From Chrysophaeum taylorii (taxonomy: Eukaryota > Sar > Pelagophyceae > Pelagomonadales > Pelagomonadaceae), in NCBI GenBank assembly GCA_029834535.1, contig JAQMWT010000044.1, positions 62,001-126,000 of the forward strand: DNA of 64,000 bases, given 5' to 3'. Shown in pieces: positions 8,990 through 20,278 of this stretch. A program made the translations under genes and the position numbers. Below the pieces are notes generated by a model. It did no database searches, was not told the origin of the DNA, and was given only the letters and a program-made list of their open reading frames with translations. Within the stretch, counting starts at the first letter, position 1; every line of letters starts with the position of its first letter.

Positions 8990-11900
8990 CGCGGATCGTG
9001 TCCGCATCCGACTCGCGGATTTGGACCGTGACCGCAAGTGTCCGCGACCGACCAGGGGACCTGCGGATGCGGACAACCCAGCGGATGCGGACACCCAGCG
9101 GATGCGGACACCCAGCGGATGCGGACACCCAGCGGATGCGGACACCTCGCGGATGCGGACGCCTGCGGTGTGGGAGCGCCGCGTCTCTCCGTGTTGTTTA
9201 CGCTGGTTGAAACAAACAATGGGTCCAACCCCACTCAATCCTTAACTTTAACCTCGTCTCGCGACACAGCGAGCAAGAAGCGGTCATGACATCAGCATCG
9301 GGAGGGTTCAGAAGGAAGGTGCCGCGCAGAGAGCAAGCTCGTGGTGTTCGAAGACTTTTCGAAGGAATACCAATTTTCCACGCCTGGCACCTGGTGGAAG
9401 GGTGGACTGCTGCTGCTGAACGTCGAAGAGAATGACAGGCATTTGTCGTTGAGCACCAACCAAAGCACAAATTTCCGAGCGGAGTGCAGAAAGAGGCGTT
9501 GAAGATCTCGTGTCCGGAGTCCGAAGTCCACGACGACAGCGAGCGCGAGTTTTTTCTGGGTTCTCTGAACCCCGGAGTTCGAGGCCATTTTTTCATTCGT
9601 TTGTGAGTATGAAGGCGCGGTACGAGAAGATGGATAAAGAGAACGATGAGCGCGTGAAGGCTCAGAGCCTCCTCCTCGTCAACGCCTATCGAGAATGCCG
9701 CATGCCACTGATGGAACTACCGAGGACGGACGAAGGGGGTGTCTCTGATGCCGACGACGACGAGGTGGCAAGCCTGACTCGCTTGTGCAAGTCAATTGTC
9801 AAGTCGTTCTTCGGAGTGGCGAACGGCCCCCTGGCCTGCACGTCCACCGACGGCGGCGTTTCAGTTTCAGAGAAGAGCGTCGCGTTTCAAATGAGATGCG
9901 TCCTACCGGGCGGCAACAACAAGCTGCCACTGGTCCTCGGCAAGCTTGCGAAAGAAACGATTCAATCAAGGAGCATCATCGAACGCCGGGCGGATGTCTG
10001 CGTTTATTAACAGACACTATCCGGCCATCTACGACGACGAACTTATCCAAAGCAAGTCGCCGTTCTCCACCTCGCATATTGTCACCGGCGAGTTCCGTCA
10101 AAGAAAAGCCAACAAGGATGATATCCAGCGCTAGAGATCGAGGACGTGTTGCGCGAGGACGTGTTGCGCGACCAGTACGAGCGCCTAGGTTCTGATACAG
10201 ATGCGATTACAGACACCCCGTCTAGAGCCGTCGAGTCCGCTTCTTACTCCGCGTCTTTCGGCAAGGTTCCCCGGCCATTTCCTGACTTCGAATGGAGCGT
10301 CAACTCGCAGCTCGAGGCGGCCATACAGCCACCCATGAACCTCACTCCAGACCGAAGGCGACGTTCCAGCGGCCGCCGACATGGAGCGAGTGTACGTTTA
10401 TCGTTGCATCAAGTCGCTTGAGAAACGGGAGCTGCGTGTCCCAAGACGGCACACCGGCTCTGGCCCGAATCGCAAATTAATTAGACGATGTTCCGTGGGA
10501 TGGTGTTGACCAGTCCATTCAACTTTCAGTTAGGTGATTTTTGAAGAACGGAAGCGGCGCCACCTGTGCCGCGCGCCGACGAAATTGGTGATGATTTGAT
10601 GCTGTTGCTATCCAACGCTCAAGCTCAACCAGAAGATTCTGCCGCAGGCACAAGCCAAGCTCTCGCGACTGATGTCACGTTCGAGGCAGCTTGGGAGGAA
10701 GGAAGCAGCAGAGAGACTCGCTTCGCTTCAGCCAGAACCGACGCAGCCTTTTGCCCCATAAGAAGAAACGTCGTACTGCCGACTCCGATTCCGACTCCGA
10801 TGACGATCTTCTCGACCTCGGCGATGACGATGAATCAGCGAATGAGCCAGTCGCTACGCCGTAGAAACACGACGCTAAAAACGAGCTGGCTAAGTTCCGG
10901 GCGATGAATTATGATACATACCAGCAATTCCTTGCCGAAGATGGAGTTCGCGGCGGCAAGCGTCTCGATATGTGACAAAGATGTATGCGATCCGCGACGA
11001 ATAACAGACGGCGACATTGTTGTTTGAGAGTAAGGGCTACGCACAGTTCACTGAAGCTCACAAGGAGCCGGTCTTCTTCGGGTTCACGAAGCTGACCACA
11101 ATGCCGCTTCGCTCTCGCCTCAGGCCCAGGCTGCTGCTCAAGGCCTTCGTAATCATCAAACATAACTTCCCCATTTTTCTGGAAGAAAGAAACTCGACGG
11201 CGGCATCGAGTACGACCGGCTTTGGGCGTTGTTCAAAGCAACGCCAAACACCGCTGGTGAGCACGACTATCCCGAGTACGACGACACCGAGGTTGATGAT
11301 GAAGAGTCCGGCACCTTTTGAAAACACTTGATCGCATGTAGTCCTCGCACCTCCTCTGGGCGTCCTCTCGCTCTACCCTTGATGACGCCCTTCTTTTTCT
11401 TTTCGCCGCCTCCCTCTTATGACGTGTCTCCGCTTCCTGCGGCCTCTTCTCCTCGCACGAATACCAACTCGGTGGGTTCTACGCCATCTTCTCGTCGGCA
11501 GCTCTCACCCTGCCTTGCCCTTGCCGCCGCCTCCTTCCTGTTCGCAAAGCCTGTTGCGTGTCTCCATCTCGCAGCCTTGAGCCGTAAGCCCAATACCGTC
11601 GAGCGCCTTTCCTGGCTCCCCACCCCGTTGGGGTCCCGGTGGGCTTCACGATCGCGCACTATGTAGTTAACAAACTTCCGATCAAACGGGCGAGGGCACA
11701 GTTACGTAATAATTGGACGTGTTTCATGGCAAGGGCGCGGCATAAACTCCAGCTAGCCTCTTTTCCCTGCAACCGCCGCGGACACCCTGCAGACTCGGAG
11801 CAGCCGCAGGCGCAAGTGTGCCTTGGACGCCGCCGACATACGCAGATACAGCTAGACGGCAGGCACGGACGTCCCAACGAGTGCGGTTAGACAGCGGATA

Positions 11901-12050
11901 CGGCTGCGGACGCAACTCCGTAGCAGATGCGGACACGTGCAGATGCGGACACGCCATGCGGACACGCCCCGTCACGAGCGGATGCGGACAACGTCACGGA
12001 TACGGATAGCCCAGCCACGAGCTGATACGACTCGGATGCGGGTAAAGTGT
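8990..12050 (+). mobile_element. decayed DNA element with GCGGATGCGGAC subterminal repeats
   Basis: Repeats of GCGGATGCGGACA cluster at both ends. A 17-bp-period array lies at 9062-9165, and a looser set at 11760-12010. The outer ends also match in inverted form: CCGCATCCGACTCG near 9000 and, as its near reverse complement, CGACTCGGATGCGG near 12025-12038. Between them the plus strand carries a broken protein in several frames, including 9600-10008 (KARYEKMDKENDERVK... onward), 10000-10134 (SAFINRHYPAIYDDELI), 10143-10300 and 10380-10480. The frames seem to follow one another through frameshifts. I do not recognise the protein family. No clear target duplication was found. Confidence 0.5.
9062..9165. 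repeat. 17-bp tandem repeat GCGGATGCGGACACCCA
   Basis: About six copies of the 17-bp unit, some imperfect, form the left subterminal array of the element around it. Confidence 0.85.
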
Positions 12051-12102
12051 GTTCGTGAACATATCATAGCAGACAAGACAATGAACGCCAGTTCCAGGCT
12101 AA

Positions 12103-12333
12103 CAACCACAGTCTAACGATCACCGGCCGCATACCTTACTAGCTGACGCACACCAGCTGGTCGACCAACTTCCCGGCAGCTCGCAAAACCAGAACTACAG
12201 GAAGTACGGGCACATCATGAAGCGGTACGACCTTTTTCTACGCGCACTGATGCAACACGCCTATCCAATCACGAAGCCGAAACGCAACGTCTACGCCGTC
12301 ACCTCCCTCTACGACTACGGCAAAAAACGCTAG
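12103..12333 (+). pseudogene. orphan C-terminal coding fragment
   Basis: An open frame without a start codon runs 76 codons to TAG at 12331. Its residues are well mixed and protein-like: HQLVDQLPGSSQNQNYRKYG, then HIMKRYDLFLRALMQHAYPI and a basic end with VYAVTSLYDYGKKR. It ends 34 bp before the hAT insertion at 12368. It may be the 3' exon of a host gene or the end of a transposon protein. I do not recognise the family. Confidence 0.4.
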
Positions 12334-12359
12334 CAGAGATGTGCTTATTTATCTAAAGG

Positions 12360-12367
12360 AATATTAT
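12360..12367. repeat. left 8-bp target-site duplication of hAT copy 1
   Basis: AATATTAT directly precedes the left TIR and is repeated exactly after the right TIR at 15730-15737. Confidence 0.85.
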
Positions 12368-13229
12368 CAGCGTTGGGAATTCACTTCAGCAAGTGAACGT
12401 GAACCACTTCACCAGCCACGCTAGATATTGGTGAAGTGATTTGAAGTGAACACCTACGTGGTTAAAGTGAACCTTTGTGAAGTGAACGCCAGTTTTTTTT
12501 TTTAACGCCAGCGCCGGTCCCTGCCGCGCCCCGTCAGTTTTTTCCGTGCCCCCCGCGCGCTATTTATTGCCTCCTAGGTCTGGTGCTCTTAGATTCATTC
12601 GCGTTAAATTCGGGGCGAAGGAGGAGTTACCTGTGATGGGGTTCAGTGTTTCTTACTTTAGGCGATGTGAACGAACGAACGACCTCGGATCGTCGTCGTC
12701 TGGTTCTTCCTCATCAACCTCCATCTCCAAAGAGTCTTCGGGGAATCATGGTGCCCTCGGCGTTTTTGAAAAACTCGGTCTCGTGTCCGAGGTCCCTGTA
12801 CTTAATCCGGGCCGCCGCCGCAAGGAAGAAATTCTTGTTCGTGCGCAGTATACTGGCAACTTTGTCCGTCTCGTCCGCGCCGCAGCAACGTGTTTCCTTC
12901 AGTCAGGACAAGATTTCCTATGCTCAGGCAGCGCTCACAGTAGTAGCTCTGCGCGCCGCCATGTGTACTACCAATTGAAAAAACCCTTAGAGGAGGCTCT
13001 CGCCATGTCCGGAAGGAAGGAACCCATACTGCACCACCTTGGTGAGCGGTCGATACAGCCTTCCAACGTCGAGCACAGCAGCCAGATCTGTGAAGCTGAG
13101 ACTTCATCCTTCTTCTCAAGCTCAGGATAATGCTCTTTCCAGTTGAGCGATCTCGACAGCCTGATGGTCCATTGAGTGAAGACCTGTTCAAACTCCTCCA
13201 CATTGAAAAAATCGGGCATCTGGTTCTCA

Positions 13230-13293
13230 AACTAAAAAAACTTCAGACCTCTCCCGAGCATGGGAGCCAGGCCGGACCGGCACGAGCCTTGCC
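13230..13293 (-). mobile_element. 5'-truncated (TTAG)-family retroposon insertion
   Basis: Comparison with hAT copy 2 (28680-28697) shows 64 extra bases here, flanked by TTCTCA (13224-13229 and 13294-13299). Read on the minus strand, the insert ends in the conserved GGCTCCCATGCTCGGGAGAG and TCTGAAGTT found in the other family members, followed by a T-rich tail. This is a severely 5'-truncated copy. Confidence 0.75.
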
Positions 13294-14073
13294 TTCTCAG
13301 GCATAGCAAAAGAAGGCACGTCGCCACTAATGTCGTCGTCCCAAGCGCCGGGTGCGTCGAGTGCCGCCAAGAGACTGCGGGCAAGCGCAGGCTCGGAGGG
13401 CGGCGCAGACTCGGAGGAAGTCTTTGCCTTTTCGTGCAGTCCGTGCGTAAATCACATATTCTTCCTCGAGCAAGCAACTTCCTGGCCCGAGCTCTCTGAT
13501 CTGGAGCGACAGGTGCCGGCAGTTGATAGTCCGAAAGTCAAGAAGGAAGGCAATCAGCTCGCGATCGTCGAATTCGTAGTCGAAGCGACGCACGTAGTTG
13601 TTTTCATTATTCCCGCAAAAAAAAAAAAAACGACGCTCACATTCGAGAATAATAAATAGCCCGATCAAGACAGATTTTGCCGGTCTCGCTGAGGTCGCCA
13701 ACATCGACAGTCTTACGTGGCATGGATTTCAAAGTTATGTTCGGGAGATCAATGACTTCTAGCGTCCCAGCTCGCAGAGACTCGATCATGTTGTGCCTGA
13801 TCAATGCGGCGCACGCCCCCAGGTATAAGTGTTCATGTTGCACGAAAATAAAGGGGTCATCCGTTATAGCAAAAATCGCGTCGAATTCAGCCAACGCCAC
13901 CCATTGCTCATCACTGATTGTCCAGGGGAGTCCAATGTTGGTAGCCGTGTGCAGTTTGAGCACGTGGTGCATACGCAGCAAGGAACGAATTAGTTGGTAT
14001 CGCGCCCGGAACCTCGTCTTATCGAGGTCGAGCTTGAGCTTCGGCGATTGATTTCCCCGCCTGTAATGGCAAA

Positions 14074-14345
14074 TCACGGGCCTGTAGACGAGGAGCGCCG
14101 AAAGGTCGGTCGGCGGAGAGTGACCATCAAGCTTGTCGCCATGCGACGAGGAGACCGCGATGTGACTGACAACCAACTCGTCGATAACCTTCCGTCTTCG
14201 CCCCCCGGCCATCATACCCCGTCCCACTGCGAACGTTCCGGCTGCCAACCGGCCCGCCCGGGAGGCGAATAGGTGCCAACGGACTGGCTCCCGTCGGTCC
14301 GGCCTGGCTCCCATGCTCGGGAGAGGTCTGAAGTTAGTTAGTTAG
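14074..14345 (+). mobile_element. (TTAG)n-tailed SINE/LINE-like insertion in hAT copy 1
   Basis: Copy 2 of the hAT element reads straight through this site (near 29485). Here 272 bases are inserted between duplicated TAATGGCAAA (14064-14073 and 14346-14355). The insert ends GAGAGGTCTGAAG followed by TTAGTTAGTTAG. The 3' part is shared with 29985-30081 and 45125-45187. The 5' part differs from those copies but shares the stretch at 14229-14283 with 18212-18264. Confidence 0.8.
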
Positions 14346-15737
14346 TAATGGCAAAAGCGCATGCAGATCCTTCTTCAAACGTGTGCCGCCGTAAGAAAAG
14401 TCGTACTTGGCTCCATCCTGGGCACTGTTCAGCAGCTCCTGGCCAGCTGGGAATGGATTGATCACCTGCGTGCCTCTGGATCGTGTCAAGTCCCCACATG
14501 CCGCTGCCGATAGATTTTTGAGATATCATGCATGTCACACGCTTCTTCGATCTCAACAAAAAATTCTTCGGCGACGCCAATTTGGGAGCCCGGTCTTGAA
14601 CAATGGTTGCGGCCGCCAGATCGATATCGATTCCCGAACGCTCCGCGACCACAGAACGGAGCGGGGAAGCCGTGCCGGAATCGGTTGCGTAGTCGTCAGC
14701 TGGAACGAGGCCCACGCGGGAACGCCGTCTCAACGCCACTCCAATCGGGCCAGATGAAGGATACAAGGCCAAAGGCCTGTCGCTTGAACTTCTTATCCTT
14801 GAGTGTCCCGCCGCCGTCATGCAGCACCTGGGGGGCGAATGGATTTCCGAAAGCCGCCGCTTCGTAAATAACACTCCGAAACGACGTGCTTCAAGATTCG
14901 AACAACAAAGCAACGATATTCCGCGTCGTCCACCCATTCATCAAACAGCGCCTTTCGAGTCATGAACGATGGCGCTTGCCTTTCCCGCCACCGCCGGGGT
15001 AATACTATGCCTCAATTAGGTTGCAATGGTCTTCGTCGTCAGTCAAAGGTGCGCTTGGAAAAAATCCGCTGCGACGTGTACACGTAATGCCGAGCCGAGA
15101 ATGTCATCAGGGAAGAGTGCTCTGCCTGGGCATGGCGATGAAGTATCTCGTAATATCCGATTTACCCTTCGAGGCTGCTGCCACAACGCCCGCGGCCGTC
15201 ATCAAAAACGCCCTCCTTTTTTTCTTAGTCTGTCTTCTGTTTCTTGGTGAGATGTTGACGTCCCAGCTCGTCGAATCGAATCCTCCTCCGGATGCGCAGC
15301 CTTGAAGTGGGCCGGCCCCAATAGGGCATGGTCGTCTGTCTGCTACGTGCCCTTTTCTCGAAGTCTCTCGTCACCACCTTCAGGCGCTCCCAGCACCGGA
15401 CACACACACACATGCGCCGTCGCCTTCCCACTGGTCAGTCAGTCAACGCGGTGGTGTGTCAGGATGATTTTCCTTCAGTCGACGCACGCAGTCCCACCAC
15501 CACACCTTGGAAAAAAAAACCTGGTTGTTGATCGTCCACTTTTGGTGCCGGGCGTGTTTTCCACGTCACAACATCGACATCGGCTCGTTCTTGTGAACTT
15601 CCTCCTTTCAATGTTAACGCCGCGTTAAATTCCTCCTCAAATTTTCGGTGAAGTGAAGTGAAGTGAATTGAAGTGAACCAAATTCAGTGAACAGCCTAGC
15701 GAAGTGAGCCCAGTGAATTCCCAACGCTGAATATTAT

Positions 15738-18700
15738 CAGCTTGGGTACCACAGCCGCGCAGATATATACGCAACGCCGCGTCGCTGGCACCATCTTGCT
15801 CGCTCCTTGGCTCTCCCTTCATGCCACCTTTACGACAACAAACAACTTTGATCACTCCTGTCTTATCCGGATCAAACCGTTTGGAACGACACGATCAGAA
15901 AAGAAAAAAAATGTGCTGACGAAAGCCCAGACTCTTACGACGGCACGGTCGCCGCCTCTCTCGGCTTTGACTCCCACGCTCACGGTCAGCCAAGATGTGC
16001 TGAAATTGTGTCGCACAGCACGATTCTGCCCGATCTCCTCCGCAGAGCCCGTGGCCGTCAAAACGAGGTGCCCGGCACCCGTCGGGAAAGAAAAGGAAAC
16101 CACGAGTGCTCATCATCATCCGATCGGATCTAAAGCCCAACGTTGGTTGGTTGGTGGCGAGACGACTTCCATGTCTGCTCGACGGAGGGATTTTCCGCTC
16201 AGGAAGAAGAATCGAGAAGCAACGCCTTTTTTAATGTTTAACAAGCATCGAAGAACAAAGATTCGTCCTGGCGACGAGGTCGTCCAGGACTTCTCGGCAG
16301 CACGCATTTTAGGAATGTACGACGCTGGAACTGCCCAGACCGTCAGAGGGAGAATCGCGACTCCTGCGATCCGTTTAGTTCGTGTGATCAAAGAGAGTCG
16401 TCGCGTCGGCTATAGAGATAAAGGACGAGGGATCGTGGTGGGAGGCACGGCACAACGTCGAACGTCGAAAGGGAGGTAGTGGTGGTTTGCGCTGCGGAAC
16501 GAACGAAAGGGCGGTGTGCAAGCGGTGTGACCCTCAAAAGCTCTTCCGACTCGAGGCACGCCGCGTCGACCTTAAGCGCAAAATGGCATTCGCCGAGGAC
16601 CGCCTCGAGGCCAAGATCGAGCGACTCGCGTCGTCGAGGTTTTCGAGGAGGAAAGCGGTCCGGGTGCCGCAGAAAGAAACCGAGGGTGCAGGAACGCCGA
16701 AAATGCGCCGGCTATGCACACACGAAGCTCTTCGCTCCCTCGGAGCCCTTTTTTGGCTGCGATTGTCGGCCCGGAGCGAACGAATCACCGTCGAGCTCAA
16801 CTCGCGCGGAGCTGGCTACGGCGCAAAAAATTCTGTGTCAATCGCAACGGCGCGAATCAAACGAGAGTGGACGGGTGGCGCGTACGAGCTCAGCGCTCAA
16901 ACCGCGAGGCCGATGGCCGACCGGTTCCGGGATATGAATCTCGAGCCGGAGAGTAATCGACTCCCGGCAGCGCGGAAGTCCCGAATCTCGCAAGCAGGAG
17001 TTGCTGTCAACCATCGAGTGCCAACCTCGTCAAGGTCTACCACCAAGCTGACCGCCACCCTCACCTCGGCAATAATATTAAGTCGTCGTCGACGCGCCGC
17101 CGAGCGAGGCGAGTCGAGGAGGTAACACCTTCCTCGACGGCGGCGCACGAGCCGAAGCTCCTCGAGGGCCTACCGATAGACTGGCTCGGCGAGGTCACGA
17201 CGCACCTTCTTCTCGCCAACGAGATCATCCGCGTTGCATCTTAATCGATATTGCCAGGGCGCAGAATGAAAAGCTCTACTCGGCCGCGAGGGGGACCGAC
17301 GCAACGGGCGGTCCGCCGCGACAACCTCGATAAAAGTCATCGTACGGCACGTCACCCGCGACAAGTTCCCCTCAACTGGTCCGTCTTGCGCAAATCAAGG
17401 CACATTCTTCAAGACACGTCGCGGACGCAAAAAGTTTTTGTCGCGATGAGACTCTGCGACGTCGATCAAAAATCACCGATGCTCGTTCTCCGATGTTTGA
17501 CTACGGAAATCAAGCACTAGGTCATCGAATCTGGGGCTGCCTCGTCGCTGGCCGTCATCGAGGCAGCTCGTCTCGCACGGAATAATGCGTTGGCCCGCGG
17601 AGGGTTGTCGCAGTCACTAGGCCCGAGGCGCCTCGGCCGCAATGAAGGTGTTCGTTCGTCGCCAAGGCTCGCCACGGATGTCGAGCCCCTCGTCGTCGTC
17701 GAGATGTCTTGCGCCGGGCGACAAGACGGAGACCTCGACCGTCAACGCGCGCCTTGACACAGAAACGACGTGGTCTTTTGGCAACTGAAGCACGTTGACG
17801 ACGTCGTGAAGTCGAGCTCTTGACCGGCTGTACGCGCAGTCGGTAACTGCCAATCCTGGCTACCCAGGGCCTGGAGTCTCGGCGGCTCGCGAGCGACGAG
17901 GAGCGCTGAGCCGAGGAGCGTCGAAGAAGCTACCGAATCGTCGCTCGCGACTTCCGAAATTGACGTCGAGGTGCCCCGGGAGTAGGCTGCCCGGCCAGCC
18001 AGACGGGCATCACGATATCAACGGGGCGAAGGCTTATCCCAGCGGCGACACCGGGCGGCCACGTTGATGATGATGATGATCTGTCGCCAGTTCTCGTGGT
18101 CTCGAGCGAGAGAGTACTACTGAGTCATGATGTGACGCCTTTGTCGAGATTAGATTCCGGGCGAACTCGTCTTCGCTTCCGAGACCGCGGGCATTCGGAC
18201 TCAACTTCGATGTCTATGCGAACGTTCTGGCTGCCAACCTGTTCGGGAGGCGAACAGGTGCCAACCAACGCTTGGAGGACCGATGCCCTCGCACGACGCC
18301 GGTTCAGTCTGAAAATGCACCGTCGGTAGGGCCGAGTATGGCTCGTCGTCCGCGCGCGCTGCGTCGGTGGTGGTGCCCCGATTGTGATTTTTCAAACACG
18401 GTGGCGAGGTGAAGTTAAGACGAGCGGTGTTGCATCAGGGAGTTTATCAGCCGAGTAAGTAAAAAGGCTGTGCTTGGCTTTTTATACGAGTTTTTTTTTC
18501 TGAACAAACCCGCGTGATCTCAAGTTGGCAACCAAGAGTCGATTCACGATGCTATCAACGCGGAGATGGTGCGTAGCGACTGCTATCAGCGTGGTGCGAC
18601 GAGCGGCGCTATAGAAGTCTAACCCAGGTTTAGAAATCCCATGACGACGACGACGATCGTGCCTTGTGCTGCAGCTACGTACCCGTCTCGAGAAAAAACT

Positions 18701-18744
18701 GTAGGCGAGTAAGAAAGGCGGGTCTGCGTTGGAGTGAAGCCTTT
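15738..18744. other. 3 kb without a recognised gene
   Basis: Frames of up to 245 codons exist (15742-16479 opens with TTG, not ATG; 16487-17125 has 212 codons), but none shows a domain or convincing composition. A piece at 18212-18264 belongs to the retroposon family at 14074-14345 and contains a hairpin with arms CCTGTTCG and CGAACAGG. An ATG repeat lies near 18066-18081. Confidence 0.5.
18212..18264 (+). mobile_element. retroposon fragment related to 14229-14283
   Basis: GCGAACGTTCTGGCTGCCAA and the following GGGAGGCGAACAGGTGCCAA match the retroposon at 14229-14283 with few differences. The conserved 3' end and TTAG tail are absent, so only an internal piece is present. Confidence 0.6.
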
Positions 18745-20110
18745 GCGGCGTCGTGCTGCTCGAAACTTTTTGATGTTCAAGCAACACTGACCGAACGATG
18801 TCTCGGAGGGACCTCCAGCAGCGAAAGCGCCGTCGCACCAAAAACGAAGATTTATTTTTAAAGGCGACGAGCGTGGTGAGGAGCAGCGAGTAGCTGAAGC
18901 AAAGCCGACGGTGCAGAGGCTCGAAGGGGGGCCTTCTTCTTCTTCTAGCCGCGACCAGCTGCGAGGAGACAAGTCAGGGACAACGGTGGAGTGCGTGGCG
19001 ACGAGGACGACGATACACAACGAGGTGATGTCAGAGCCGGTCAGGTCTCAACTCCTGTCAGAAGTACGCAGACCCGCTACGACGACGTGACCGACGTGAA
19101 TCCAAGCAATTATTTATTTCTGTGGACTCGGCGCCTTCGACTAGAGTACAGAGCTCTAAGCGTCGGCTTTTGTACCGACAGCAACCGATCGCGAAGGCGT
19201 GTCATCCCGGGCGGGCGAGCTCCTCCTGCGCGGATGGACAATACTTATGTCTCGTACACGGCGGTCGCTCTTGGCGCGAGCCAAGGAACTGTCCTCCGTC
19301 CTAAACGAAGCCGACACGACGCTCGGACTGAATGGGCGACTCCTCTTTTAGTCGACCTACCTCAAGAAGAGTTGGCCCCGTCGCACTACAGAGATGGGCT
19401 TGGCGTCGCGGCTTTGGAAAAAAAAAGAACCGCCCCCTTGGTTTCGGATCGTACGCCACGCGGATTTCGCCGACGCGCAGTCTTCTCATCGACGACGACG
19501 ACGAGCAAATGACGGCGGAATGCGAACGGCAGAGTGGGCGACGGGCACTGCGGCTACCGTACGGTAGCGTGCGGCAGGTTCTCCTGAAGCAGCGCGGTAT
19601 CTTTTCGCGTCGACTCAATCACTGCAAATACGTCGAGATGGCGCGCGGTACGTGGTTGCAAGAGGATTGGAGGACAACCCTGACACGATGGCTCCGCACG
19701 TTGCCGGATCTTCGTGGACCCGTCGACTGCACTCGGCCCCGCCACTACTGGTTCGGCTGCACCGGACTCGATGGACGGTCTAGTTGGCCCGGGCCAATGT
19801 GTGCTCGACTTTGCTTTTGGACGGACGGACGGACGGACGGACGGACGGACGGACGGACGGACATCGCTGTTCGGAGATTCGAGGCTGCTGGGACCTTCGA
19901 AGACGTGCCAATATATCAGTCGCTGCACACCGAGAGTCGGGAAGACCTGGTATTTGAGCACGACGGCAGAGTTCACCACACGTCCAGGGTAATAAATGTC
20001 GAAGTTGAGCAGGCTGCCATCACAGTAGATGGCTCTAGCCGCAGCCTGGTTCTGCGCTCGCGACACTTATTAGTGCTAATTCCCGCGCGCTTGCCGCCGC
20101 ATTGACTGAA
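18745..20110 (+). repeat. direct segmental duplication, copy A
   Basis: This is closely similar to 23128-24305 in the same orientation, with small insertions and deletions. Shared anchors include AACTTTTTGATGTTCAAGCA and TGACCGACGTGAATCCAAGC. Frames such as 19332-20105 are open for 257 codons but contain a microsatellite and show no domain. A minus-strand stretch near 19900-20035 (LLNFDIYYPGRVVNSAVVLK) looks protein-like. Copy A has extra sequence after the GGAC microsatellite. Confidence 0.8.
19818..19862. repeat. (GGAC)n microsatellite
   Basis: About eleven GGAC units. The copy-B counterpart at 24184-24202 has only about four, so the array changed length after the duplication. Confidence 0.9.
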
Positions 20111-20278
20111 GACAGATAGCTATTAGATAGGGCGGCGTGAGGTTGGAGCTCGACCCATCTTCTTCGAGACGAGGACACGTTCGTCCTTCTCGTTTCTTTT
20201 CGCATTATACCAATACAATAAAATTTGTAGAGGTCGGTCTGAGGGACGTGTAATCAGAGAGATGTGTCATCGCTGCTG

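Larger units (their letters stand above)
12368..15729 (-). mobile_element. hAT-type DNA transposon, copy 1 (decayed)
   Basis: The ends are inverted repeats: CAGCGTTGGGAATTCACT at the left (12368) and its exact complement AGTGAATTCCCAACGCTG at the right (15712-15729). The flanks are an 8-bp duplication, AATATTAT (12360-12367 and 15730-15737). TIRs starting CAG.G with 8-bp duplications define the hAT superfamily. Subterminal GTGAAGTGAAC-like repeats lie at both ends (12395-12490, 15645-15690). The minus strand carries transposase remnants in shifting frames, closely matching 28510-31160 of copy 2. Copy 1 is shorter, apparently missing the 3' half of the transposase. It carries two later insertions (13230-13293 and 14074-14345). 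Confidence 0.85.

Noticed and set aside
9062-9165. possible CRISPR-like array of 17-bp units
   Set aside because: Units are contiguous with no spacers and the DNA is eukaryotic; it is a subterminal tandem repeat.
15742-16479. 245-codon plus-strand open frame
   Set aside because: It opens with TTG, not ATG, has no domain, low complexity in parts, and starts right at the hAT target duplication; probably chance openness in GC-rich DNA.
19332-20105. 257-codon plus-strand frame
   Set aside because: It runs through the GGAC microsatellite as a WTDGRTDGR string and is broken in duplicate copy B; no domain.
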